A DNA stretch of 64,000 nucleotides from Streptomyces sp. A0958 (GCF_004795035.1 NZ_SSBK01000021.1:60214-124213); one strand, 5' to 3'. Counted from the first letter of the stretch, positions 24,132-32,809 are shown. Program-made: numbers and translations. The notes: generated by a model from the letters alone, not told the origin.

Positions 24132-25594
24132 CAGCCCTCGCTCCCGTACCCGGCGGGCAGATGGATCATCTTGTGCTCGAAGAACTCGCCGTACCCCTCG
24201 GGCCCGAACTCGCGGCCCAGGCCGGAGTTCTTGTAGCCGCCGAACGGGCCGAGCATGTCGAGGCTGAAGGTGTTGACGCTGTACGTGCCCGTCCTGACCC
24301 GGCGGGCGACGTCGATGCCGCGCTCGGTGTCGGCGGTCCAGACGCTGCCGCTGAGCCCGTACTCGGAGTCGTCGGCGATCCGTACGGCCTCCTCCTCGTC
24401 CCCGTACGGCAGCAGGCAGATGACCGGGCCGAAGATCTCCTCGCGGGCGACGCGCATGGAGTTGTCGACGTCCCCGAGGAGCGTGGGCTCGACGTACCAG
24501 CCGCGTTCCTGCGAGGCAGGGCGGCCGCCGCCGGTCAGGAGTTTGGCGCCCTCCTCCTGGCCGATGCGGATGTAGTCCAGGGAGCGCTGCTGCTGGCGGC
24601 GGGCGACGAGCGGGCCCAGTTCGGTGGCGGGGTCGAGCGGGTCGCCGATCCTGAGCGCGCCGGCCGCGGCGGCGAAGGCCTCGGCGCTCTCCTCGTAGCG
24701 GGAGCGCGGTACGAGGATGCGGGTCTGGGCCACGCACGCCTGCCCGTTGATCATCCAGGCGAAGGGCACGATGCCGGCGACTGCGGCGTCCAGGTCGGCG
24801 TCGGGGAGGATCACGGCGGCGGACTTCCCGCCCAGCTCCAGCGTGACGCGGGTGAGGTTGCGGGAGGCGACCTCCATGACGCGGCGGCCGGCGGCGACGG
24901 ACCCGGTGAAGGACACCTTGTCGACGCCCGGGTGCCCCACCAGGTATTCGCTGACCCCGCGGTCGGCGGGCAGGATCGACAGCACGCCCTCGGGCAGCCC
25001 GGCCTCGGCGGCGATCTCGGCCAGGAGGTAGGCGTCCAGGGGTGTTTCGGGCGACACCTTGAGGACCGCCGTGCACCCGGCGAGGAGCGCGGGCGCGAGT
25101 TTGGCGGCGGCGGTGAACTGGGGCACGTTCCACGGCACGACGGCGGCGACGACCCCGACCGGCTCCCGCCGTACGAGCAGCGGCCCGAGCGCCCCGTCCC
25201 GGCGCTCCTCGTACGGGAAGGAGCGGGCGACGGTGAGGGCGGCGTCCCACACCATCATCGCGGCGAGGGCCTGCACCATGACGCTGGAGGTGTACGGGGT
25301 GCCGTTCTGCGCGCTGATGACCCGGGCCATCTCCTCGTACCGGGCGGCGAAGGCGTCCTTGATGCGGGTGACGACGGCGATCCGCTCGTCCAGGCTCGTC
25401 CGGGGCCAGGGGCCGTGGTCGAAGGCCTGCCGGGCGGCGGCGACGGCCCGGTCCACGTCCGCCTCCGCGGCGTGCGGCACGCGGCCGATGACCTGCTCGG
25501 TGTGGGGGGAGACGACCTCGATGACGTCCCGCCCGAGCGGATCGGCCCACTCCCCGCCGATGAACAGTTTTCCGTGTTCGACAAGCTCGCTCAT
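24131..25594 (-). CDS. Aldehyde dehydrogenase family protein
   Basis: A 487-residue NAD(P)-dependent aldehyde dehydrogenase. The catalytic Cys is in NGQACVAQTR (about 287), the general base Glu in TLELGGKSA (about 253), and the cofactor fold shows VVPWNVP and FTGSVAAGR. The C-terminus has GPFGGYKNSGLGRE. It is translationally coupled to a P450-type ferredoxin and its promoter carries the same TCTGAC-N5-GTCAGA palindrome as the steroid acyl-CoA dehydrogenase. In sterol side-chain breakdown the P450-made terminal alcohol must go through an aldehyde to an acid, so this enzyme could do that step; this is inference. ATG 25594 is followed by SELVEHGKLFIGG, the usual family start. Confidence 0.9.
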   Translation of the reverse strand: MSELVEHGKLFIGGEWADPLGRDVIEVVSPHTEQVIGRVPHAAEADVDRAVAAARQAFDHGPWPRTSLDERIAVVTRIKDAFAARYEEMARVISAQNGTPYTSSVMVQALAAMMVWDAALTVARSFPYEERRDGALGPLLVRREPVGVVAAVVPWNVPQFTAAAKLAPALLAGCTAVLKVSPETPLDAYLLAEIAAEAGLPEGVLSILPADRGVSEYLVGHPGVDKVSFTGSVAAGRRVMEVASRNLTRVTLELGGKSAAVILPDADLDAAVAGIVPFAWMINGQACVAQTRILVPRSRYEESAEAFAAAAGALRIGDPLDPATELGPLVARRQQQRSLDYIRIGQEEGAKLLTGGGRPASQERGWYVEPTLLGDVDNSMRVAREEIFGPVICLLPYGDEEEAVRIADDSEYGLSGSVWTADTERGIDVARRVRTGTYSVNTFSLDMLGPFGGYKNSGLGREFGPEGYGEFFEHKMIHLPAGYGSEG

Positions 25595-25654
25595 GGCTGC
25601 TGCCTTCCGCGACGCGGCACGTGATCCGGCTCGGCGTCCCGCCCCGCGGCCGAA

Positions 25655-25671
25655 TCTGACTGGTAGTCAGA
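25655..25671. promoter_or_regulatory. 17-bp palindromic operator TCTGAC-N5-GTCAGA
   Basis: TCTGACT-GGT-AGTCAGA is a perfect palindrome 61 bases upstream of the aldehyde dehydrogenase start, with the same half-sites and spacing as 5481-5497. Confidence 0.68.
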
Positions 25672-25747
25672 ACTGATACCAGTTCCCGTTGCAGGAGTCC
25701 ACCCCGTGCACCACCGCAGACGACGGGGTGGTCGACCGGGCTACCAC

Positions 25748-25761
25748 TGGAACAAGTTCTC
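25748..25761. promoter_or_regulatory. KstR-like operator with one mismatch
   Basis: TGGAACAAGTTCTC matches TNNAACNNGTTNNA except at the last base. It lies 71 bases before the MBL-fold hydrolase and about 150 bases before the divergent aldehyde dehydrogenase. Confidence 0.5.
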
Positions 25762-25831
25762 GTTAGAGTGGACGCGGCGCGTCGTGGCCGTACCCCGGAC
25801 GCCGCCGATACCGCGCAGAGATGGGGAGTCC

Positions 25832-26872
25832 ATGACGCAGGTGATCAACCACGGTGGCGGTGTCCACAGCATCAAGGTCCCCATCCCGGACAACCCGCTG
25901 GGCCACACCCTGGTCCACCTCCTGGACACCGGCCGCGGCCCGGTCCTGATCGACACCGGCTGGGACGACCCGGATGCCTGGGACACCCTGACGGCGGGAC
26001 TGACCGCGGTGGGTGTGGGCGTCGCGGACATCCACGGCGTGGTGATCACCCACCACCACCCCGACCACCACGGCCTCTCCGGACAGGTCCGCGAGGCGTC
26101 CGGGGCCTGGATCGCGATGCACGCGGCGGACACGGCGATCGTGCGCCGCACCCGCGAGTCGGAGCCCGGCAGCTGGCTGTCGTACCTGGCGGCGAAGCTG
26201 ACGGCGGTCGGCGCCCCCGAGGACCACATCGCCCCGCTGCTGGCCGCCCGCGAGCAGGGCGGCCGCATGCGCACCCTGCCCGGCCTGCGGGCCGCCCTCC
26301 CGGACCGCGAGATCGTGCCGGGCGAACTCCTGGACCTGGCGGGCCGTTCGCTGCGCGCGATCTGGACCCCGGGCCACACCCCGGGCCACGTCTGCCTGCA
26401 CCTGGAGGAGGACCACCCGGCGAACCTCCCCGGCCGGGGCCGCCTCTTCTCCGGCGACCACCTGCTGCCCGGCATCAGCCCGCACGTGGGCCTGTACGAG
26501 GACCCGGACGACGCGACGGCCACCGACCCGCTCGGCGACTACCTCGACTCGCTGGAACGCATCGGCCGCCTGGGCGTGGCCGAGGTGCTGCCGGCCCACC
26601 AGCACGCGTTCGCGGACGCGGCGGGCCGGGTCCGCGAACTCCTGGACCACCACGAGGAGCGCCTGACGGGCCTGCTCGCCCTCCTCGCCGAACCCCTCAC
26701 GCCGTGGCAGCTGGCGGAACGCATGGAGTGGAACCGCCCCTGGGAGCAGATCCCCCACGGCTCCCGGAACATCGCCGTGTCGGAGGCCGAGGCGCATCTG
26801 CGCCGGCTGGTGAAGCTGGGCCGCGCGGAGGCGGTGGCGGGGAGCGAGCCGGTGACGTACGCGGCGGTGTGA
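25832..26872 (+). CDS. MBL-fold metallo-hydrolase
   Basis: A 346-residue metallo-beta-lactamase-fold hydrolase. The zinc motif is HHHPDHHG at about 74-81, with further ligands in IWTPGHTPGHVCLH and LFSGDHLLPGISPH, and the last His in LPAHQHAF. A C-terminal winged-helix-like extension (about 275-346), with LTPWQLAERMEW and AHLRRLVKLGRAEAV, is typical of the group related to mitochondrial LACTB2 and actinobacterial thioesterase-like proteins. Substrate unknown; thioester or lactone hydrolysis is plausible. ATG 25832 has GGGGAG upstream. A KstR-like site precedes it, which is why I count it as a possible regulon member. Confidence 0.86.
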   Translation: MTQVINHGGGVHSIKVPIPDNPLGHTLVHLLDTGRGPVLIDTGWDDPDAWDTLTAGLTAVGVGVADIHGVVITHHHPDHHGLSGQVREASGAWIAMHAADTAIVRRTRESEPGSWLSYLAAKLTAVGAPEDHIAPLLAAREQGGRMRTLPGLRAALPDREIVPGELLDLAGRSLRAIWTPGHTPGHVCLHLEEDHPANLPGRGRLFSGDHLLPGISPHVGLYEDPDDATATDPLGDYLDSLERIGRLGVAEVLPAHQHAFADAAGRVRELLDHHEERLTGLLALLAEPLTPWQLAERMEWNRPWEQIPHGSRNIAVSEAEAHLRRLVKLGRAEAVAGSEPVTYAAV

Positions 26873-26970
26873 GGGACGCCGCCTCCTCCTCTCCCGGGGC
26901 CCGAGCCCCGGGCCGGTCCCGCGCGCGGCGCCCCGGTGCCCGAGCCCGGTCAGGTGCGGGGGCGGGAGAG

Positions 26971-26995
26971 GCCCCGGCCGGCGTGCGGCCGGGGC
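26971..26995. terminator. Hairpin between convergent genes
   Basis: GCCCCGGCCG (26971-26980) pairs perfectly with 26986-26995 over a five-base loop, between the stops of the MBL gene and the DUF3291 gene; likely bidirectional. Confidence 0.6.
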
Positions 26996-27008
26996 GGCAC
27001 TCCCCCGG

Positions 27009-27491
27009 TCATCCCACCGCCGCCCCCGTCGGCGGCGGGTGCGGGGCGCGGAAGGTGAAGGCGTCGGGGCTCTCGCCCCGCTCGCGGAGCAGGGCGACGC
27101 GGTCCATCGCCTCCTGGACGCTCGGGCGGTGACCGGCCGGCACCCACCACAGCGCGTGGTGGTGGTCGGAAAGCCGCTCGAACCACTCGCGGCGGCGGGC
27201 GAGGACCCGGAGGTGGTCGCTGCGGTAGGTGTAGTCGCGCAGCGCCTCGACCGATTCCCAGACCGAGCAGTTGATCAGGAAGAGGTCGTCCTCGTTCTTG
27301 GGGCGGAGGCTCGTCGCGTCGGCTCCGCCGTCGTCGACCATGCGCCAGACGAAGCCGGGGGCTCGGTCGGCGAGGGCGTTGATCTCGGGGAGCTGTGCGA
27401 CGAAGCCGGCCAGCTGGGGACTGTCGATCGGGGCGAGGATGCGCCCGACGTTGACCTGGGCAAGGTGGAAGTCGTTCACGGGCCCAAGCAT
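27009..27491 (-). CDS. DUF3291 domain protein
   Basis: A 160-residue soluble protein that I recognise as DUF3291, a ferredoxin-like dimeric alpha-beta barrel fold near antibiotic-biosynthesis monooxygenases. Landmarks are FHLAQVNVGRILAP at the N-terminus, FVWRMVDDGG, LINCSVWESVEALRDYTYRS and HHHALWWVPAGHRPS, where several His and Trp residues cluster. Function unknown. It starts at ATG 27491, 36 bases after the end of the regulator gene on the same strand, yet has its own copy of the CAACGG/TCTAAA element before it. Probably controlled by that regulator. Confidence 0.83.
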   Translation of the reverse strand: MLGPVNDFHLAQVNVGRILAPIDSPQLAGFVAQLPEINALADRAPGFVWRMVDDGGADATSLRPKNEDDLFLINCSVWESVEALRDYTYRSDHLRVLARRREWFERLSDHHHALWWVPAGHRPSVQEAMDRVALLRERGESPDAFTFRAPHPPPTGAAVG

Positions 27492-27505
27492 GGCCGGGTG
27501 AACCT

Positions 27506-27519
27506 TCTAAAGTCAACGG
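27506..27519. promoter_or_regulatory. TCTAAA-NN-CAACGG element before DUF3291
   Basis: TCTAAAGTCAACGG; the same element occurs before the regulator (28194-28207). A second TTTAGA at 27527-27532 makes an inverted pair with its TCTAAA. Probable operator or shared promoter element. Confidence 0.5.
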
Positions 27520-27527
27520 ATTCTTTT

Positions 27528-28184
27528 TTAGACTTCGGGTGCCTCGATCGCGACGCAGCAGCCGTCCGGGAGGGGGTCCATCGCCGCGCTCCAGCCCTCC
27601 GCCCCGGGCAGCCCGGCGAGCAGGCCCTCGATACCGGCCAGGTTCATCCCGCAGACCAGCGCGGGGAATTGGTCCGCCAGCGCGTGGAAGGGGCAGTTGT
27701 TGAGGCGGAGCTTGTCGCAGTCCCAGAACGGCTCGTAGCCGCGCGCCCGCAACGCCTCGACCGGGTCCGCCGCGTCCTCGGACGCGCCGCCGTCGGCCTC
27801 CCCGGCCGCCCGCGCCGCCGTCTGCAACTCCGTGTCGAGCCCGGCCCGTTCGACCACCTCGGCGAGCAGCTTGCTCGCGGTGTCGTAGGAGCGCGGCGGT
27901 ACCGAGACGGCATGCTCGGCCTCGGCCCGCCGGTACAGCTTCGAGGGCCGCCCGGCCCCCGGTCCGCTGCGCCCGGAGAGCCGCCGGAAGCTCACCTCCA
28001 GCAGCCCGGCCTCCACCAGCTTGTCCAGGTGGAACGCGGCCAGCGACCGCGAGACCCCGACCGCCTCGGCCGCCGCGTCCCGGCCCACCTCGCCCGGGGT
28101 GCCGGTGACATGGCGGTACAGCCCGCGCCGCACCGGGTCCGCCAGCACGGCCAACGCCTCAAGGGCGGCATCCTCACTGCTCAC
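27528..28184 (-). CDS. ArsR/COG2345-type transcriptional regulator with C-terminal cysteines
   Basis: A 218-residue regulator. The N-terminal winged helix (about 8-75) reads ALAVLADPVRRGLYRHV, then AAEAVGVSRSLAAFHLDKLVEAGLL; a basic RSGPGAGRPSKLYRR wing follows, as in COG2345 regulators. The C-terminal domain has cysteines in LNNCPFHALA, ALVCGMN and DGCCVAIEAP, the layout of the SufR/iron-sulfur-sensing group, so a metal or cluster signal is likely. The GTG 28184 start has no Shine-Dalgarno, so the message may be leaderless. The TCTAAA-NN-CAACGG element just upstream and before the DUF3291 gene suggests autoregulation. Confidence 0.84.
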   Translation of the reverse strand: MSSEDAALEALAVLADPVRRGLYRHVTGTPGEVGRDAAAEAVGVSRSLAAFHLDKLVEAGLLEVSFRRLSGRSGPGAGRPSKLYRRAEAEHAVSVPPRSYDTASKLLAEVVERAGLDTELQTAARAAGEADGGASEDAADPVEALRARGYEPFWDCDKLRLNNCPFHALADQFPALVCGMNLAGIEGLLAGLPGAEGWSAAMDPLPDGCCVAIEAPEV

Positions 28185-28193
28185 GGCAGCGAG

Positions 28194-28207
28194 TCTAAAA
28201 CCAACGG
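28194..28207. promoter_or_regulatory. TCTAAA-NN-CAACGG element before the regulator
   Basis: TCTAAAACCAACGG, ten bases from the regulator start codon; partner of 27506-27519. Confidence 0.5.
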
Positions 28208-28222
28208 CTGTGGGAGGCGGCG

Positions 28223-29317
28223 TCAGTCCGCCCGGGCCAGCGCTCCGAGTATCAGCCCGGCCTCCTCGCGCGGTGCGCCGATGAGGACCGTACGGTCACC
28301 GTCGCGGCACTCGATGACGGCCGCGTCGTACTTGTAGGCGCTGTACCAGGCCTCCGGGTCGCCCGGCCGCAGCCCCCGTACGCCCCGCACGGTCAGCGTC
28401 CCGGGCAGCGGCCTGCGGGCGACGCGGCCCGTCGGGTCCGGGGTCGCCGCCGGGCGGCCGTCGCCGAGGACCAGGGTGCCGAAGCCGGCCACGCTGTACG
28501 GGACGTCGCCGTGGACGGACGCGCTCACGCACCGCACGCCCTCCACCGCCACCGGCACGATGTCGCTCGTGTCGGCCGCGCGCGTCGAACGGCGCTGCAA
28601 CCACCACGCGCAGACGGCGGACAGCGCGAACAACGGCACGACGGCGAACGCCGTGACCGTGAACGCGTTCCCGATGCCGCTGCCCACCAGGCCGGCCGTG
28701 AACCCGGTGACCGCCACGAGCGTGAACGTCAGGGGCCACACCATGAACCGCATGGGCGCCATGTGCGTCGCGGACGGGTAGCGGTAGCGGTACCACCAGG
28801 CGGCGTGCAGCAGGACGAGGCCGAAGGGCACGAGGAGCAGGCCGAAGGCCACCGGGAAGCGCCAGTCCTCGGACGGCGACGCCTTGGTCTCCTGGGTGAC
28901 CGCGCCGAACCGCACCGTACGGATCTCGCCCCGCCAGTACACGAGGGTCACCTCGTCGCCCGGGCGCACGGCCGAGTACACCGGTTTCGTGCCGACCATG
29001 TGGATGCGGTGCACCGCGTCCGCGCCCGGCGCCGCGTCCCGTTCCGCGGCCGTCAGCCAGTAGCGGACGCCCCGGCCGGTGGACACGTTCTCCGTGGCCC
29101 GCACCGTCGCCGGCACCGCCGTCGTGCACCCGGCCGACCGGGGCTGCCCGGCCCGGCACGCGGGCGCGGCGGCGTACGCGTCCACGTCGTCGACCGTGCC
29201 CGGGACCAGCGCCAGCAGCACCGCACCGGCCAGCACGCACAGCAGGCCGATCCACGCCGGCAGCAGCAGCCTCCAACGCTCCGGTGTCCTCGGTCCGCCG
29301 CTCGTCGTCGTATCCAT
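28223..29317 (-). CDS. Membrane protein of unknown function (DUF3592-like)
   Basis: A 364-residue protein. One N-terminal helix (about 17-40, LLLPAWIGLLCVLAGAVLL) is followed by an extracellular region of about 110 residues with two cysteines (PACRAG, AGCTTA) that could pair, including VRYWLTAAERD and GDEVTLVYWRGEIRTVRFG. Three helices follow (about 150-175, 190-215, 220-240) and then a cytoplasmic C-terminal domain with a VLIGAPREEAGLILGAL end. The build resembles DUF3592-type actinobacterial proteins. It is separated by 38 bases from the COG2345 regulator start but on the same strand upstream of it, so read-through is possible. Confidence 0.72.
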   Translation of the reverse strand: MDTTTSGGPRTPERWRLLLPAWIGLLCVLAGAVLLALVPGTVDDVDAYAAAPACRAGQPRSAGCTTAVPATVRATENVSTGRGVRYWLTAAERDAAPGADAVHRIHMVGTKPVYSAVRPGDEVTLVYWRGEIRTVRFGAVTQETKASPSEDWRFPVAFGLLLVPFGLVLLHAAWWYRYRYPSATHMAPMRFMVWPLTFTLVAVTGFTAGLVGSGIGNAFTVTAFAVVPLFALSAVCAWWLQRRSTRAADTSDIVPVAVEGVRCVSASVHGDVPYSVAGFGTLVLGDGRPAATPDPTGRVARRPLPGTLTVRGVRGLRPGDPEAWYSAYKYDAAVIECRDGDRTVLIGAPREEAGLILGALARAD

Positions 29318-29448
29318 CCCGACCCCCCGCCCTTCCCGGCCGCCCCGGCCGCCCCGGCCGTCCCGGCCGTCCCGCCTCGCCGTCCGCCCGCATTCTCCCC
29401 CGGCGGCGGCGCCCGGGCAGGGCCGCCCGAGGACCCGCCCGGTAGAGT

Positions 29449-29655
29449 GTGCGAGTCGTCATCATGCCCGTTCAGGGGGAAGCCGGTGCGAATCCGGCAC
29501 TGACCGTTCCCCGAGCTCTCGACTTCGCTCGAGCAGGGGGAGACCCCATTCCGTGAACCGCCGCCACCGGCGGAAGTCGGAATGCCCTGTCCGTGTCGTG
29601 ACCGGCTCGTGCCGTCGGGAACCCCCGGCGGCCGGCACCGTCGAGGTATACGGAG
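29449..29655 (+). ncRNA. Cobalamin riboswitch
   Basis: The leader of the ECF operon contains GGGGGAAGCCGGTGCGAATC, then CCGGCACTGACCG, and downstream CGGAAGTCGGAATGCCC, which match the conserved core and B12 box of cobalamin riboswitches. A variable arm between them (29509-29548) is a hairpin similar to the interior of the MITE at 18836-18874. Limits are approximate. Expected to reduce expression of the operon when cobalamin is plentiful. Confidence 0.78.
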
Positions 29656-29715
29656 CCGGAGCCTGGTGCCTGTGTGTGCCTGTGCCCGGTTCCCCCAGGA
29701 GAGGCCCCCGCCGCC

Positions 29716-30972
29716 ATGACCGTACGCCGCAGCGCCGCTGCGCTCGCCGCCACCGCCGCCGTGCTCTGCGCGGCCGCAGCCCCGGCCGCCGTCGCCGCGC
29801 CGTCCCCCTCCCCCTCCGCGGCACTGCCCTCGGGTCTCTACGGCACGAAGGACCCGACGTACGACGGGGTGTGGCGGCAGTCGCTGGCGTTCCTCGCGCA
29901 GCGCGCCGTGGGTGTCACGCCCGCCGCGAAGGCGGTGGACTGGCTCACCGGTCAGCAGTGCGACAGCGGCGCGTTCCCCGCGTACCGCGAGGACTCCTCC
30001 GCGCCCTGCACCGACAAGACGATGGTCGACACGAACGCGACGGCCGCCGCCGCCCAGGCCCTGCGCGACGTCGGCGGGCACCAGGACGCCGTCGCGAACG
30101 CCGTCAGCTGGCTCAAGTCCGTCCAGAACGAGGACGGCGGCTGGGGCTACACCGCGGGCAGCCCCAGCGACGCGAACTCCACGTCCATCGTGATCGGCGC
30201 CCTCGCGCGGGCCGGCGAGAAGCTCGGGGACGTGACGACGCACGGCGGCAGGACCCCGTACGCCGCGCTGCTCACCTTCGCCATCCCCTGCGGCGGCAAG
30301 GACGGCGGCGCCTTCGCCTACCAGCCCGACAAGGCCGGCAAGCTCGCCGCCAACGCCGACGCCACCGCGGCCGGAGTCCTCGGCGCGCTCGGCAAGGGGC
30401 TCGTCGTCGGGAACAACGCGGCGGTCAAGGACCCCACCTGCCACAAGGGCTCCGCGCTCGAACCCGAGCAGGCCGCGCAGAACGGCGCCTCCTACCTCGC
30501 CACGGCCCTCGCGAAGAGCGGCCACCTCGACTCGGCGCCGATGCCCGGCGCGGAGGACAGCGACCCGCAGCCCGACTTCGGCAACACCGCCGACGCGGTC
30601 GTCGCCCTGTCCGCCTCCGGCCACAAGGACAAGGCCGCCGCCTCCGTCACCTGGCTGGAGAAGAACTCCGCCGACTGGGCCAAGGAGAACGGCCCCGCCG
30701 CCTACGCCCAGCTGATCCTGGCCGCCCACGCCACCGGCACCGACGTCCACGACTTCGGCGGCGCCGACCTGGTCGCCCAGCTGAACGCGACCGGTCCGGA
30801 GCCCGCCGCCGTGAAGGAGCCGAAGGCGACGGCCACCGAGGACGAGGAGAAGAAGGACAGCGGCGACGGCGACGGCATCGGCGGCCTCTGGTGGTTCGTC
30901 GGGATCGGCCTCGCCGTCGGCGCGGGCGTCGGCTTCCTGATCAGCGGCCGCCGCAAGAACCAGCAGCTGTGA
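29716..30972 (+). CDS. Transcobalamin-like surface protein with toroid repeats
   Basis: A 418-residue exported protein. An N-terminal signal peptide (to about residue 30, ending AAPAAVAAPS) is followed by an alpha/alpha toroid of prenyltransferase-type repeats: WLTGQQCDSGAFPAYRED, WLKSVQNEDGGWGYTAGS and similar, with paired cysteines (DSSAPCTDK, AIPCGGKDGG, DPTCHKGS). This is the fold of mammalian intrinsic factor and transcobalamin. The C-terminus has an acidic linker, a single membrane helix (WWFVGIGLAVGAGVGFLI) and a basic anchor. Directly behind a cobalamin riboswitch and before an ECF transporter, it most likely captures cobalamin at the cell surface; ligand specificity is inference. Confidence 0.82.
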   Translation: MTVRRSAAALAATAAVLCAAAAPAAVAAPSPSPSAALPSGLYGTKDPTYDGVWRQSLAFLAQRAVGVTPAAKAVDWLTGQQCDSGAFPAYREDSSAPCTDKTMVDTNATAAAAQALRDVGGHQDAVANAVSWLKSVQNEDGGWGYTAGSPSDANSTSIVIGALARAGEKLGDVTTHGGRTPYAALLTFAIPCGGKDGGAFAYQPDKAGKLAANADATAAGVLGALGKGLVVGNNAAVKDPTCHKGSALEPEQAAQNGASYLATALAKSGHLDSAPMPGAEDSDPQPDFGNTADAVVALSASGHKDKAAASVTWLEKNSADWAKENGPAAYAQLILAAHATGTDVHDFGGADLVAQLNATGPEPAAVKEPKATATEDEEKKDSGDGDGIGGLWWFVGIGLAVGAGVGFLISGRRKNQQL

Positions 30973-31652
30973 GCCGCACCGCACGGGCCACCGCGCTGCT
31001 GCTGGTCGCCGCCGTGCTGGCCGTGCTCGGCGCGGGCACGGCCCAGGCGGCGGGCTACCGCTACTGGTCGTTCTGGGAGGGCTCGGCGAGCGGCTGGACG
31101 TACGCCACCCAGGGGCCGTCGCTCGTGCGGCCCGATGACGGCTCGGTGCAGGGCTTCCGGTTCGCGGTGAGCGCGGACTCCGAAGACGCGTCGAAGCCGC
31201 GCCGCTCCCCCGACTTCGCGAAGGTCTGCGCGGACACACCCGCCGAGGACGGCAGCAAGCGGGTCGCGGTCGTGATCGACCCGGGTGTCGCGGCCGACGC
31301 GCCGAACGGGGAGACCCCGCCCGCGCCGCGCACCGCCTGCGCCCGCGTCCCGAAGGACGCGAGCAGCGCGGAGGCGCTGGCGGCGGTGGCCAAGCCGCTG
31401 CGCTACGACACGAGTGCGATGCTCTGCGCGATCTCCGGCTACCCGGCCGCCGGCTGCGGCGAGCAGGTCTCCGGCAACGGGGACGGCGGCTCGGACAGCG
31501 GCGGCAGCCGGGCGCCCACCTCGGCGTCCGCCGCCGGCTCCTCCTCCGGCAACGGCGGCGGCCCGTCCGCCGGGGTCCTCGTCGGGATCGGCGCCGTCCT
31601 GCTCCTCGGCATCGCCGCAGTCGCGCAGGCCCGCCGCCGCCGCCGCGGATGA
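30969..31652 (+). CDS. Exported membrane-anchored protein of the cobalamin ECF operon
   Basis: A 227-residue protein known to me only as a conserved Streptomyces partner of this operon (SCO2322 family naming). It has a signal peptide (about 1-27, ending AGTAQAAG), an extracellular domain beginning YRYWSFWEG with cysteines in AKVCADTP, TACARVP, AMLCAIS and AGCGEQV likely forming disulfides, a Gly/Ser-rich linker (about 165-195), and one C-terminal helix with a basic RRRRRG tail. GTG 30969 overlaps the stop of the upstream gene (GTGA). I infer a role in handing cobalamin or a derivative to the transporter; no known domain supports more. Confidence 0.78.
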   Translation: MSRTARATALLLVAAVLAVLGAGTAQAAGYRYWSFWEGSASGWTYATQGPSLVRPDDGSVQGFRFAVSADSEDASKPRRSPDFAKVCADTPAEDGSKRVAVVIDPGVAADAPNGETPPAPRTACARVPKDASSAEALAAVAKPLRYDTSAMLCAISGYPAAGCGEQVSGNGDGGSDSGGSRAPTSASAAGSSSGNGGGPSAGVLVGIGAVLLLGIAAVAQARRRRRG

Positions 31653-32809
31653 CCGGCTCGACGGCCGGCCGCACGGACCCCGCGACGGACCGGCTCCCCG
31701 CCTGGCGCGCCCCCGCCGCCACCCGCAGCAACGCACTGCCCGCCGGGGCCTGGTGGCTGTGGGCGATCGGCCTCGCCACCGCCGCCTCCCGGACCACCAA
31801 CCCGCTGCTGCTCGGCCTGCTGGTCGGGGTCGCGGGGTACGTGGTGGCCGCGCGCCGCACCGACGCGCCGTGGGCCCGGTCGTACGGGATGTTCATCCGG
31901 ATCGGGCTGTTCGTCATCGCGGTGCGGCTGCTCTTCTCCGCCTTCCTCGGCTCCCCGATCCCGGGCACGCACGTCGTGTGCACGCTGCCGGAGGTGCCGC
32001 TGCCCGACTGGGCGAAGGGCGTCCGGATCGGCGGCCGGGTCACCGCCGAGCAGCTGCTGTTCGCGCTGTACGACGGGGCGAAGCTGGCGGCCCTGCTGAT
32101 CTGCGTCGGCGCGGCGAACTCCCTCGCCAACCCGGCCCGGCTCCTGAAGTCGCTGCCCGGCGCGCTGTACGAGGCCGGCGTCGCCGTCGTCGTCGCGATG
32201 ACGTTCGCGCCGAACATGGTGGCCGACGTGCTGCGGCTGCGCACCGCCCGGCGGCTGCGCGGCCGGCCGACCGGCGGGGTGCGGGCCGTGCTCCAGATCG
32301 GCCTTCCCGTCCTGGAGGGCGCGCTGGAGCGGTCGGTCGCCGTGGCGGCGTCGATGGACGCGCGCGGCTACGGGCGGACCGCCCGGGTTCCGGCCGCCGT
32401 CCGGCACACCACGAACGTCCTCACGCTCGGCGGGCTGCTCGGCGTGTGCGCCGGTACGTACGGGCTGCTGGCGGCCGAGGGCGCGGGATACGGGCTCCCG
32501 CTGCTGGTCGCCGGGGTGGCCGCCGCGCTGGCGGGGCTGCGGCTCGGCGGGGCGCGTTCGGTGCGCACCCGCTACCGGCCCGACCGGTGGGGGGCGCGGG
32601 CCTGGCTGGTCGCGGGGTCGGGCGCGGTGGTCGCGGCGGCGATGATCCGGGCCGGGAGCGCCGATCCTGCGGCGCTGCACCCCGGGGTCGTACCGCTCAC
32701 CGCTCCCGTGCTGCCGCTCTGGCCGGCCGCCGCCGTGCTGCTCGGGCTGCTGCCGGCACTGGTCGCGCCCGTCCCGCCTTCCCCCACAGGCTTCGAGGAG
32801 CAGGTGTGA
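31649..32809 (+). CDS. ECF transporter T component (CbiQ family)
   Basis: A 386-residue membrane protein of the energy-coupling factor scaffold. The core (about 45-290) has several helices and the T-component signature with the two Ala-Arg-Gly-like coupling motifs, visible as SMDARGYGRT near 235, preceded by MTFAPNMVADVLRLRTARRLR. These charged helices contact the ATPases. The C-terminal 90 residues add further helices. ATG 31649 overlaps the previous stop (ATGA) and the next gene starts GTGA, so the operon is translationally coupled. Confidence 0.88.
   Translation: MTGSTAGRTDPATDRLPAWRAPAATRSNALPAGAWWLWAIGLATAASRTTNPLLLGLLVGVAGYVVAARRTDAPWARSYGMFIRIGLFVIAVRLLFSAFLGSPIPGTHVVCTLPEVPLPDWAKGVRIGGRVTAEQLLFALYDGAKLAALLICVGAANSLANPARLLKSLPGALYEAGVAVVVAMTFAPNMVADVLRLRTARRLRGRPTGGVRAVLQIGLPVLEGALERSVAVAASMDARGYGRTARVPAAVRHTTNVLTLGGLLGVCAGTYGLLAAEGAGYGLPLLVAGVAAALAGLRLGGARSVRTRYRPDRWGARAWLVAGSGAVVAAAMIRAGSADPAALHPGVVPLTAPVLPLWPAAAVLLGLLPALVAPVPPSPTGFEEQV

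Noticed and set aside
25672..25692. Extra KstR-like site in the aldehyde dehydrogenase promoter
   Set aside because: GATACCAGTTCCC keeps only part of the consensus, with two mismatches on the reverse strand.
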